Assembly: GCF_019857225.1 (NCBI RefSeq)
Contig: NZ_JAFJSY010000001.1
Span: forward strand, 284,770 to 348,769
DNA: 64,000 bases
Direction: 5' to 3'
Source: Streptomyces plumbidurans
Lineage (GTDB): Bacteria; Actinomycetota; Actinomycetes; Streptomycetales; Streptomycetaceae
Shown: positions 52,518-60,760 of the stretch, piece by piece
Layout of the letters: every line of letters starts with the position of its first letter
Position numbering within the stretch: the first letter of the stretch is position 1
Notes under the pieces: generated by a model
Seen by the model: only the letters and a program-made list of their open reading frames with translations
What the model was told of the DNA's origin: nothing
The model's database searches: none
Position numbers and translations under genes: made by a program

Positions 52518-55174
52518 ATGCGCTGATGGATGCGGTACGGGCGGGGCGGACGGCCGAGGCGGTGAGCCTGCTCGACGAGATGACGGATGCCGAACGGCGC
52601 GCGGTCTTCGGGCAGTTGAAGGCGCTGCGCAAGGAGCTGCGGGCGGCTCCCTGGGATGCCGCCTCGCGGCGCGCGTATCCGCCGCTGTATGTGGCCGGGG
52701 TGGCGTGCCAGACGGGCGCGGCGGCCGTGGCGGCCTGGATCGCCGCCGCCGACATGCGCTGGTCCGGCATTGCACCGGCACTGCTGCTGCGCATCCTGGG
52801 CGACCGTGATCCGAAGTGGCTCGCCGACGTCACCCACCGGCTGGCCGAGCGGCCGGCGAGCGCCGATGTGCCGTACGAACTGATGGCGGGCCTGGTGCGG
52901 CTGTCGGGCTGCCCGGTGCCGACCACCGATGCCTATGTGCGGGGCTGGCTGGGCCACGTCGGCGCGACCTGGCAGCGCGAGGAGACGGTGCTGAACCGGC
53001 TGCGGCAGGACCCGTATCTGCCGCAGCTCGTGGCCGCGCTCTTCGAGACCGACGACATCGGCGGCTTCTTCGGGTGGCTGGCGGGCGACGGCCCCAACAG
53101 CTGGTACGGCGCGCTCACCCAGCTCGCCGCCGAGGGCACCCTCGACCGCGGGGCGATGATCGACGCCTGCGTGGCCCGGCTGCTGCGGGGCGGCTCGGCC
53201 GCCGATCAGCGGGCGTTTCTGCGCCTGTTGAAGGATCTCTCCCTCACGCCCGAGGAGCAGCGGGCACGGATCGCCGACTGGCTGGCCCTCGCCTCCGACG
53301 CGGTTTCGCCGGTCGCCTCGTACGCCCAGTCGGTGTTGGGCGGCCTCGCCCTGGACGGCGGGCCGACGCCGCGGCAGCTGGCGGAGATGTCCGACGCGGT
53401 GCTGTTCCGCCCCGAGAAGAAGCTGGTGCGCGCCCAGCTCATCCTGCTCGGGAAGATCCTCACCCGCGACGCCTCCACCGCCGAGGAGCTGCTGCCCGCC
53501 GTCGCGCAGGCCTTCGGTCACGAGGACTCCGAGGTGCAGGAGCGGGCGCTGAAGCTGGTGGAACGCCATCTGAAGAAGGCCGAGTCGGCGGAGGTACGGG
53601 CCCAACTGACGTCGGCTGCCGACCAGTTGATCCCCGCCCTCCGCATCCGGGCGGTGCGGACGCTGGGGGCCGAGCAGGCCGGGCCCGAACCTTTCGCCTA
53701 CGAGGAGATGCTGCCGCCGGCACCGGAGCCGGTCCGGCTCGCGCCCGCCCCGGAGTCGGCGGCGGAACTCACCGAGGAGGTGGGGGCGCTGATGGCATCG
53801 GAGGGGGACGTGGCCGCGTTCGAGCGGGCACTGGACGGCCTCGTGCGCCATGCCCACCGGGACCGTGACGCTCTCCGCGAAGCGCTCACGCCCGTGGTCA
53901 CCCGCCGCTGGTGGAACAGCACTGATCCCGGACATGTCATGCGCGCCGACGACCACTTCGGCCGTGGCAACCGCGTGCACAGCGCCGCCGACGGGCTCGA
54001 TCTCCTTCTCGCCGCCCTCCATGGACGTGTGCACACCGCGACGCTTCTGAGGTCGGTCCAGCGGGGCACGGCGGCCGAGGCCTGTGTGCACAGCCCGCTC
54101 TCCCGGGCCTTCGAAGCCCGCCTGTGGGAGGTGGCCTACCGGCTGCGGACCGACCCGCTGCCGTTCCTGCTGTCGACGCCCACCTGGGGCACGGGCCTGC
54201 TGGAGCCGGACGAACTGGTGGACCGCCTCGCCGAGTACGGCCGCCTGGGCGCCCGTGTCGGCTCGGCGGACTTCGCGCAGGCGCTGCTGCGGGTGCGGCG
54301 CGAGGACGGGGCCGCGACCGAGGCGGCCGCCGGGCGTGCGGCGGCGCTCGGCACGGCAGAGGGCACGCGTCTCGCCCGCCGGCTCACCCATCAGGGCCCG
54401 GAACTTCCGGTTGCCAGGCGGCGGATCTCGGGCGACCGCATCCTGCTCGAATGCGGTGAACTCCCTGAGCTGCAGGAGGACTTCCCGGCGGAGTTCCGCC
54501 CGCTCGGCCGGCCGGTGAGCGTCTACGGGCAGCGCTGGTACTGCTACCACTGGGCCGAGGACCTACGCCGCCACTGGCTGGCGCTGCTGCCCGAGCGGCG
54601 CGAGCTGGTGGCCGTGCGGCTGCTGCGCGACGTGTCCACCGCGGCCGCCGACGACATACGGGGAGCCGCCGCGTTCCTGCCGCTGCTGGCCGAGTCGGGA
54701 GGTGCGGCGGGCGAGGCCGTGCATCTGTGCCTGGCGTACGGTCTCGGTGCCCGGCACCCCGAGGACCGGCTCGCCGCGGTGGACGCGCTGCTGACACTGG
54801 CAGCGCGCGGACAACTCGACGCGGCCCGACTGGGCGCGGATCTGGGGCAGTTGATACGCCGCGGGGCCGTCAAGCCGCTGCGGCTCGCGGAGTCGGCGCG
54901 GACTGCGGCGGCCACGGGCGCCAACGCCACGATCTGGGGCATGCTGCGGCACACCCTGCCCGTGCTGCTGGCCGAAATCGCGGTGGGCGGCATGAGCGCG
55001 TCGGCCCGCGGGCTCGGTGATCTGCTGGCGGTGGCAGCGGAGTGCGCCGAGCGTTGCGGGGCGCGGGGCGAACTGCCGCACCTGGCGCAGGCGGCACAGC
55101 GCCGCGGCTCGTCCCGGCTGGTGTCCCAGGCCCGCCGCCTGCGAACCGCGCTCGCGCCGGAGCGGGCGGCCTGA
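52514..55174 (+). CDS. Large DUF6493-type helical protein
   Basis: 886 aa, cytoplasmic, almost entirely helical, without signal or membrane segments. The N-terminal 400 residues look like irregular HEAT-type repeats (for example AIADWLALASDAVSPVASYAQSVLGGLAL and AVAQAFGHEDSEVQERALKLVERHLKK). I recall this family as DUF6493, found in Streptomyces next to SWIM-domain genes. The start is ATG 52514, overlapping the SWIM stop; an open frame continues upstream but is a shadow. No catalytic motif recognised. Probably a scaffold that works with the SWIM protein. Confidence 0.78.
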   Translation: MNALMDAVRAGRTAEAVSLLDEMTDAERRAVFGQLKALRKELRAAPWDAASRRAYPPLYVAGVACQTGAAAVAAWIAAADMRWSGIAPALLLRILGDRDPKWLADVTHRLAERPASADVPYELMAGLVRLSGCPVPTTDAYVRGWLGHVGATWQREETVLNRLRQDPYLPQLVAALFETDDIGGFFGWLAGDGPNSWYGALTQLAAEGTLDRGAMIDACVARLLRGGSAADQRAFLRLLKDLSLTPEEQRARIADWLALASDAVSPVASYAQSVLGGLALDGGPTPRQLAEMSDAVLFRPEKKLVRAQLILLGKILTRDASTAEELLPAVAQAFGHEDSEVQERALKLVERHLKKAESAEVRAQLTSAADQLIPALRIRAVRTLGAEQAGPEPFAYEEMLPPAPEPVRLAPAPESAAELTEEVGALMASEGDVAAFERALDGLVRHAHRDRDALREALTPVVTRRWWNSTDPGHVMRADDHFGRGNRVHSAADGLDLLLAALHGRVHTATLLRSVQRGTAAEACVHSPLSRAFEARLWEVAYRLRTDPLPFLLSTPTWGTGLLEPDELVDRLAEYGRLGARVGSADFAQALLRVRREDGAATEAAAGRAAALGTAEGTRLARRLTHQGPELPVARRRISGDRILLECGELPELQEDFPAEFRPLGRPVSVYGQRWYCYHWAEDLRRHWLALLPERRELVAVRLLRDVSTAAADDIRGAAAFLPLLAESGGAAGEAVHLCLAYGLGARHPEDRLAAVDALLTLAARGQLDAARLGADLGQLIRRGAVKPLRLAESARTAAATGANATIWGMLRHTLPVLLAEIAVGGMSASARGLGDLLAVAAECAERCGARGELPHLAQAAQRRGSSRLVSQARRLRTALAPERAA

Positions 55175-55240
55175 TGGTGTGCGGCACGCGAGCGACGGGA
55201 GCGCGGAAGGAACAGGGCAGCGGGAGCAACAGTCAAAAGT

Positions 55241-55269
55241 TTGACAAAAGGAGCATAGGGACGCTTTAC
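55241..55269 (+). promoter_or_regulatory. Promoter candidate for the ACT-GNAT gene
   Basis: TTGACA (55241-55246) is followed after 17 bp by CTTTAC (55264-55269). The perfect -35 and the spacing are convincing; the -10 is weak. The start codon is about 50 bases downstream of the expected start site. Confidence 0.5.
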
Positions 55270-55324
55270 CCATCGGTCACAGAGCGTTCGTGATCACGCA
55301 ACACCCTTCCTTCACAGTAGTTGC

Positions 55325-56665
55325 ATGAGTCGAGACATGTCTGAAGTGACGCATGCACAGCAGGCCCGGACCGTGCGGGCGGTCGTCCGCGCCGCCGCCG
55401 AGGGGTTCCACACGTGGTGGACACGCCGCCACGGTCATGCACCGCCGACGGGCGATACCGGCGCCCGGTCGCTGCCGCCGGCGCCGCGGACCGGGCCGCG
55501 CGCGGACAGCGCGCTGTGGCGGATGCGGACGACGGTGCAGGACGAACCTGGCTCGCTGGCCGTGCTGTGCACGGCGCTCGCCGAGCGACGGGTCGACATC
55601 CTGAGCCTGCAGACGCATCCGCTGGCCGAGGGGACGGTGGACGAGTTCCTGCTGCGCGCCCCCGGTGAGCTGATGGCGACCGACCTCGACCGGGTGATCT
55701 CGCGGGCCGGGGGCGCCGACACCTGGATGGAGCGAGCCGACGCCCATGACCTGGTGGACGCGCCGACCCGGGTCTTGGGCCTGGCCGCGCGCACGGCGCT
55801 GGACGCGGCGGAACTGCCGCTCGCGCTGCGGCAGTTGCTCGGCCGGTGCACGATCCGTCAGCGGCCTGCCGCGCCGGTCGGCGGTGGCGGCGGCCGGGCG
55901 GCGGAGGGCGTCCCCGTCGATGGGACCCCCGTCATGGGAGTCCCCGTCGAAGGGGTTCTTGAGGACACCGTGATGCGCCTGCGGGCGCCCGAGGGCGGAG
56001 TGATCGCCGTGGAGCGGCCGTATCTGCCGTTCACCCCGACCGAGTTCGCCCGTGCACGGGCCCTGGTGGAGCTGGACGGCCTGCTCGGACCGCGCCTGCC
56101 GCGCAGCCAGGACGTGCTGACGCTGCCCGAGGGCAACGAGATCACCGTGCGCCGGGCCGACGAACGCGACCTGGAGGCCGCGAGGGCCATGCACGAGCGG
56201 TGCTCGGCGGCCACGCTCGGCAGGCGCTATCACGGGCCGGTCGGCGACGCGGACCGCTACCTCAACCACCTGCTCAGCCCCCGCTTCGGCCGCACCCTGG
56301 CCGTGCAGACCGCCTCGGGGCGCGTCGTCGGCCTCGGCCACCTCCTGTGGGACGGGGACGAGACGGAGGTCGCGCTGCTGGTCGAGGACAAGTGGCAGCG
56401 GCGCGGCATCGGCTCCGAACTGCTGGAGCGGCTGGTCGGGATGGCCGTCGAGGCGGGGTGCGCGAGCGTGTACGCCGTGACGCAGGCGTCCAACACCGGG
56501 ATGGTCGCCGCGATGCGGGGCCTGGGGCTCCCCCTCGACTATCAGGTCGAGGAGGGGACCCTGGTGATCACTGCGCGGCTGGACGGGGGTTCCGTACGGG
56601 AGCGGGGGGAGTTGTCTCGTGCGGGTGAGTTTGCGGGTGAGTCGGGGAGGGGCGAGGCGCCGTAG
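55325..56665 (+). CDS. ACT-like domain - GNAT acetyltransferase fusion
   Basis: 446 aa. Residues about 65-125 (LWRMRTTVQDEPGSLAVLCTALAERRVDILSLQTHPL) form an ACT-type ligand-binding fold. A GNAT domain occupies about 275-420, with acetyl-CoA motif VEDKWQRRGIGSELLERLV. A degenerate VPVDG/VPVEG repeat links the halves (about 195-215). ACT-GNAT proteins can be amino-acid-regulated lysine acetyltransferases; the well-described actinomycete example has a different domain arrangement, so the role here is inferred. No clear ribosome site precedes the ATG (55325); ATG 55337 is an alternative. Confidence 0.82.
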   Translation: MSRDMSEVTHAQQARTVRAVVRAAAEGFHTWWTRRHGHAPPTGDTGARSLPPAPRTGPRADSALWRMRTTVQDEPGSLAVLCTALAERRVDILSLQTHPLAEGTVDEFLLRAPGELMATDLDRVISRAGGADTWMERADAHDLVDAPTRVLGLAARTALDAAELPLALRQLLGRCTIRQRPAAPVGGGGGRAAEGVPVDGTPVMGVPVEGVLEDTVMRLRAPEGGVIAVERPYLPFTPTEFARARALVELDGLLGPRLPRSQDVLTLPEGNEITVRRADERDLEAARAMHERCSAATLGRRYHGPVGDADRYLNHLLSPRFGRTLAVQTASGRVVGLGHLLWDGDETEVALLVEDKWQRRGIGSELLERLVGMAVEAGCASVYAVTQASNTGMVAAMRGLGLPLDYQVEEGTLVITARLDGGSVRERGELSRAGEFAGESGRGEAP

Positions 56666-56713
56666 GGGTTGGGGGGCGTATGGCGGCTAGCGGTCCGCTG
56701 TGGCTTGTCGCGC

Positions 56714-56787
56714 AGTTCCCCGCGCCCCTTACGGGGCGCTGACGCGCCCCAATTCCCGCGCCCCTGGCGGGACGCCGACGCGCCCCA
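56714..56787. repeat. Streptomyces dispersed intergenic repeat, two units
   Basis: The phrase GGCTTGTCGCGCAGTTCCCCGC...CCTTACGGGGC, which I recognise as a frequent Streptomyces intergenic repeat, is followed by a second partly diverged unit (56714-56751 and 56752-56787). Most of it is read in reverse as the last 19 codons of the cystathionine enzyme gene. Confidence 0.65.
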
Positions 56788-57943
56788 ACGCATTGTCCAG
56801 GTCCGCCCAGAGGTCCTCCACGTCCTCCAGGCCCACCGAGAGGCGCAGCAGGCGGTCGCTGACGCCTGCTGTGCGGCGGTCGTCGGCGTCGACGATGCGG
56901 TGGCTGATGGAGGCCGGGTGCTGGATGAGGGTGTCGACGCTGCCGAGGCTCACGGCCGGGGTGACGAGGCGGACGCCGGCGATGACCTCGTGCGGGTCGC
57001 CGGCGACCTCGAAGGCGATCATCGCGCCGCCGATGCGCGGGTAGTGGACGCGGGTGACGCGCGGGTCGGCGGCGAGCCGGCCGGCGAGTTCGGCGGCGTT
57101 GGCCGAGGCGGCCCGGACGCGCACCGGGAGGGTCGCGAGGCCGCGCAGCAGGAGATAGCCGGCGAGCGGGTGCAGTACGCCGCCGGTGGCGAACCGGACC
57201 TGCCGCAGTTGCCCGGCGAGTTCCTCGTCGCAGGCCACGACGCCCGCCATCACGTCGCCGTGTCCGCCGAGGTACTTGGTGGCGCTGTGCAGCACCAGCC
57301 GTGCGCCCTGTTCGACCGGGCGCTGCAGCACCGGCGTGGCGAACGTGTTGTCCGCGAGCAGCGGGACGGAGCCGCAGGCGTGCACGACGGCCCGCAGGTC
57401 CAGTTCGGCGAGGGTCGGATTGGCCGGGGACTCCACCATCACCAGACCGGTGTCGGGGCGCAGGGCGTCCGTGATCCCGGCGGGGTCGGTCCAGGTCACC
57501 TCCGAGCCGAGGAGCCCGGCGGTCAGCAGATGGTCACTGCAGCCGTACAGGGGGCGTACGGCGACGACGTGGCGCAGGCCCGTCGAGGCGCGTACGAGGA
57601 GGACGGCCGTCAGTGCCGCCATGCCGCTGGCGAAGGCGACCGCCGACTCCGTGCCCTCCAGGCGGGCCAGCGCGGTCTCGAAGCGGGCGACCGTCGGGTT
57701 GCCCAGGCGCCCGTAGACGGGCGGGCCCTCGGGCTCGGCGCCGGTGGTGGCGAAGGCGTCGATACGGGCCGCCTCGCCCCGGCTGTCGTACGACGGGTAG
57801 GTGGTCGACAGGTCGATCGGCGCGGCGTGCAGTCCCTGCCGGGCGAGGTCGTCGCGGCCGGCGTGGACGGCTTCGGTGGCCAGTGCTCTCGTGGAGGCGG
57901 GTAGTGCTCGCGTGGAGCCGGGCAGTGCTCGCGTGGAGTCCAT
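56729..57943 (-). CDS. Cystathionine gamma-synthase/lyase family PLP enzyme
   Basis: 404 aa Cys/Met-metabolism PLP enzyme. PLP lysine in HSATKYLGGHGDVMAG, Tyr/Arg block VYGRLGNPTVARFE, LVMVESPANPTLAELD and SLGSVDTLIQHPASISH. It acts in transsulfuration (methionine or cysteine branch not decidable). Two oddities: the N terminus holds three tandem STRAL repeats before the conserved ATEAVHAGRDDL, and the last 19 codons derive from an intergenic repeat. The ATG at 57943 has no ribosome site. Divergent from an Lrp regulator 59 bp away that probably controls it. Confidence 0.88.
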   Translation of the reverse strand: MDSTRALPGSTRALPASTRALATEAVHAGRDDLARQGLHAAPIDLSTTYPSYDSRGEAARIDAFATTGAEPEGPPVYGRLGNPTVARFETALARLEGTESAVAFASGMAALTAVLLVRASTGLRHVVAVRPLYGCSDHLLTAGLLGSEVTWTDPAGITDALRPDTGLVMVESPANPTLAELDLRAVVHACGSVPLLADNTFATPVLQRPVEQGARLVLHSATKYLGGHGDVMAGVVACDEELAGQLRQVRFATGGVLHPLAGYLLLRGLATLPVRVRAASANAAELAGRLAADPRVTRVHYPRIGGAMIAFEVAGDPHEVIAGVRLVTPAVSLGSVDTLIQHPASISHRIVDADDRRTAGVSDRLLRLSVGLEDVEDLWADLDNALGRVGVPPGARELGRVSAP

Positions 57944-57944
57944 G
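57882..57944. repeat. 21-bp tandem repeats encoding STRAL units
   Basis: Three 21-bp units (57882-57902, 57903-57923, 57924-57944) differ at few positions. On the minus strand they encode the STRALPG/STRALPA/STRALAT N terminus of the cystathionine enzyme. Confidence 0.75.
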
Positions 57945-57964
57945 CACGGAGGATGAACAACCAC

Positions 57965-57996
57965 CGGACACCGGTCCGCAGGTGCCGTGCTACGTT
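57965..57996. promoter_or_regulatory. Lrp operator candidate and -10 box
   Basis: The 59-bp divergent gap contains CGGAC-ACCG-GTCCG (57965-57978), an inverted repeat suitable for Lrp binding. TACGTT (57991-57996) lies only 6 bases before the Lrp ATG, which suggests a leaderless Lrp mRNA. Confidence 0.45.
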
Positions 57997-58002
57997 CGGC
58001 CG

Positions 58003-58494
58003 ATGACCGAGTCTGTCGTACTGGATCCGGTGGATCTTGATCTTCTGCGGCTGCTGCAGAACGACGCCCGGACCACCTACCGCGACCTCGCCGCGCAGGT
58101 CGGCGTGGCGGCGTCGACCTGCCTGGACCGTGTGACGCGGCTGCGCCGCGCGGGCGTGATCCTCGGGCATCAGCTGCGGCTCGATCCGGCGAAGCTCGGG
58201 CGAGGCCTTGAGGCGCTGCTCTCGGTGCAGGTCAGGCCGCACCGGCGGGAGCTGGTGGGTCCGTTCGTGGAGCGGATCCGGGCGCTGCCCGAGTCCCGCA
58301 CGGTCTTTCATCTGACCGGTCCTGACGACTACCTGGTCCATGTCGCGGTCGCGGACATGGCCGATCTGCAGCGGCTGGTCCTGGACGGGTTCACGTCTCG
58401 GCGGGAAGTGGCCCGTGTCGAGACCCGGTTGATCTTCCAGCAGTGGGACTGCGGACCGCTGCTTCCGCCTACGCCCTCGGCACAATCAGGGTGA
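58003..58494 (+). CDS. Lrp/AsnC-family regulator
   Basis: 163 aa. HTH (LDLLRLLQNDARTTYRDLAAQVGVAASTCLDRVTRLRRAGVI, about residues 12-54) plus RAM/AsnC ligand domain (about 70-150, FHLTGPDDYLVHVAVADMADLQRLV). It is divergent from the cystathionine enzyme gene, so an amino-acid effector such as cysteine or methionine is likely. The start is ATG 58003; the longer frame is antisense to the neighbour. Confidence 0.9.
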   Translation: MTESVVLDPVDLDLLRLLQNDARTTYRDLAAQVGVAASTCLDRVTRLRRAGVILGHQLRLDPAKLGRGLEALLSVQVRPHRRELVGPFVERIRALPESRTVFHLTGPDDYLVHVAVADMADLQRLVLDGFTSRREVARVETRLIFQQWDCGPLLPPTPSAQSG

Positions 58495-58527
58495 CGTGCA
58501 CCGGCCCCTCGTATGAGGATGGACCGC

Positions 58528-60219
58528 ATGTCACAGACCACGAACCCGCTGCCCCGAGAGGTCGCCGACGCCTACGTCGACGAGCTCATCGCCCTCGACC
58601 CGGTGACCGGTACGTACCTCGGTGTGAAGGAGAGTTCGAGCAGGCTGCCCGATCTGTCGCCCGGGGGCCAGGAGGCGCTCGCACAGCTGGCCCGGCGGAC
58701 TCTGGAGCGGCTCGACGAGGCCGAGCGGCAGCCCGGCGCGGACAGTGACATCGAGCGCCGCTGCGGCCGTCTGCTGCGCGAGCGGCTGAACGCCGAACTC
58801 GCCGTGCACGACGCCGAGGAGGGCCTGCGCGCGGTCGGCAACATGGCCACGCCCGCGCACTCGGTGCGCGACGTCTTCACCGTGACGCCGAACCAGTCCG
58901 AGGAGGACTGGGCGGCGATCGCCGAGCGCCTGCGCGCCGTACCCGCCGCGTACGCCGGATACCGCGAGTCCCTCTCGCTGGGTCTGGAGCGCAAGCTGTA
59001 CGCCGCTCCGCGCCCGACGGCCACGTTCGTCGAGCAGCTCACCGAGTGGTCGGACACGGACGGCAAGGGCCGCGGCTGGTTCGAGGACTTCGCCTCGGCG
59101 GGCCCGGAGGCGCTGCGCGCGGAGCTGGACGAGGCGGCGCGCGCGGCGACCGCTGCGGTCGTGGAGCTGCGCGACTGGATGCGCGACGTGTACACGCCCG
59201 CCATCGAGGGCGCGCCGAACACGGTGGGCCGCGAGCGCTACGGCCGCCTGGCGCGCTACTTCAACGGTGCGGACCTCGATCTGGACGAGGCGTACGCGTA
59301 CGGCTGGTCGGAGTTCCACCGGCTGCTCGGCGAGATGAAGCAGGAGGCCGAGAAGATCCTGCCCGGCGCCGAGACTCCGTGGGTGGCGCTCGCGCATCTC
59401 GACGAGCACGGCAAGCACATCGACGGCGTCGACGAGGTGCGCGACTGGCTGCAGGGCCTGATGGACCAGGCGATCGACGAGCTGGACGGCACGCACTTCG
59501 AACTCGCCGAGCGGGTACGGAAGGTGGAGTCGTGCATCGCCCCGCCCGGGAGCGCGGCGGCGCCGTACTACACGGCACCCTCGGAGGACTTCTCCCGCCC
59601 CGGCCGTACGTGGCTGCCGACCATGGGGCAGACCCGCTTCCCGGTCTACGACCTCGTCTCGACCTGGTACCACGAGGGCGTCCCGGGGCATCACCTCCAG
59701 CTCGCGCAGTGGGCCCACGTCGCCGGGAACCTCTCCCGCTACCAGGCCACCATCGGCGGGGTCAGCGCCAACGCCGAGGGGTGGGCGCTGTACGCGGAAC
59801 GGCTGATGGACGAGCTCGGCTACCTCACCGACGCGGAGCAGCGCCTCGGCTACCTCGACGCGCAGATGATGCGCGCCGCCCGGGTCATCGTCGACATCGG
59901 CATGCACCTGGAGCTGGACATCCCGGCGGACTCCCCCTTCCACCCCGGCGAGCGTTGGACCCCCGAGCTCGCCCAGGAGTTCTTCGGCGCGCACAGCAGC
60001 CGCCCGGCAGACTTCGTCGAAAGCGAACTGACCCGCTACCTCACCATCCCCGGCCAGGCCATCGGCTACAAACTCGGCGAACGCGCCTGGCTCCAGGGCC
60101 GCGAAAACGCCCGCGCACGCCACGGCGCCAACTTCGACCTCAAGGCTTGGCACATGGCGGCACTGTCCCAGGGGTCGCTCGGCCTGGACGACTTGGTGGA
60201 TGAGCTTTCGCGGCTCTGA
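58528..60219 (+). CDS. DUF885 family protein (peptidase-like)
   Basis: 563 aa. The DUF885 signature is near the C terminus: YHEGVPGHHLQLAQ, a metallopeptidase-like HExxxxHH block, and SANAEGWALYAERLMDELGYL (second Glu). The family is thought to comprise zinc carboxypeptidases. No signal peptide, so it acts in the cytoplasm. ATG 58528 is preferred over ATG 58513 and 58519 because GAGG falls 8 bases before it. The next 540 bp are gene-free and begin with a G-quadruplex-like run. Confidence 0.85.
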   Translation: MSQTTNPLPREVADAYVDELIALDPVTGTYLGVKESSSRLPDLSPGGQEALAQLARRTLERLDEAERQPGADSDIERRCGRLLRERLNAELAVHDAEEGLRAVGNMATPAHSVRDVFTVTPNQSEEDWAAIAERLRAVPAAYAGYRESLSLGLERKLYAAPRPTATFVEQLTEWSDTDGKGRGWFEDFASAGPEALRAELDEAARAATAAVVELRDWMRDVYTPAIEGAPNTVGRERYGRLARYFNGADLDLDEAYAYGWSEFHRLLGEMKQEAEKILPGAETPWVALAHLDEHGKHIDGVDEVRDWLQGLMDQAIDELDGTHFELAERVRKVESCIAPPGSAAAPYYTAPSEDFSRPGRTWLPTMGQTRFPVYDLVSTWYHEGVPGHHLQLAQWAHVAGNLSRYQATIGGVSANAEGWALYAERLMDELGYLTDAEQRLGYLDAQMMRAARVIVDIGMHLELDIPADSPFHPGERWTPELAQEFFGAHSSRPADFVESELTRYLTIPGQAIGYKLGERAWLQGRENARARHGANFDLKAWHMAALSQGSLGLDDLVDELSRL

Positions 60220-60252
60220 GGGTTGGGGTTAGGGGGCGGGGCTGGGGTTGGG
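60220..60252 (+). repeat. G-quadruplex-forming run at the DUF885 3' end
   Basis: Six G runs of 3-5 bases separated by 1-3 bases (GGG-TT-GGGG-TTA-GGGGG-C-GGGG-CT-GGGG-TT-GGG) begin at the last base of the stop codon. In RNA and in the coding strand this meets any G4 rule. Confidence 0.7.
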
Positions 60253-60760
60253 CTCCGGGCGCCGAAGTTGCGGGCCCGGGGTCCGGGACCCTGGCCCGGG
60301 GTTTCGGTGCCGGGTTGCTGGGACCGGGAGGCGGAGGCCGTGGCTGGGGTTCCGGTCCCTCTCCGAGCCTGCTCGGGCCAGCAGCGGGTCCGACTCATGA
60401 GCCGCCTCAAGGCCCAGGCCAGATCAGCGGCCGCCCCAGCTCCCGACCCGTTCACGGCCACTCAGGTCAGCGGCGAGTCTGGCTCCAGAGCCCGCTTCAG
60501 GCACGGCTCGGGGCCAGCAGCCAACCAGCTCCCGAGCCCGCTCGAGCCTGGCCCTGGCCCGCGGCCAACCCAAGCCCCCGAGCCCGCCCAATCCCCCTAG
60601 CCGGCCAAAACCCGACCCGGGCCCGCCGTCAACCCAAGCCCTTCAGCCCACCCAAGACGCGGCCCCGCCAACATCCAGCCCAACTCCTCAGCCCGCCCGA
60701 GCCCAGGCCCCCGTCAACAGCCGCCCAACTCCCCAGCCCCCCATAAAGATCGCCCCCGCG
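60253..60760. other. Gene-free low-complexity region
   Basis: 508 bp with no supportable gene. The right half (about 60480-60745) is a degenerate tandem array of roughly 45-bp units built on CCAACCCAAGCCC and CGAGCCCGCCC phrases, C-rich on this strand and therefore G-rich on the other. Open frames here translate to Pro/Arg/Ser low-complexity sequence. Confidence 0.6.

Noticed and set aside
60315..60746. Plus-strand 143-codon Pro-rich frame
   Set aside because: Translation of a low-complexity repeat region with no start signal or family.
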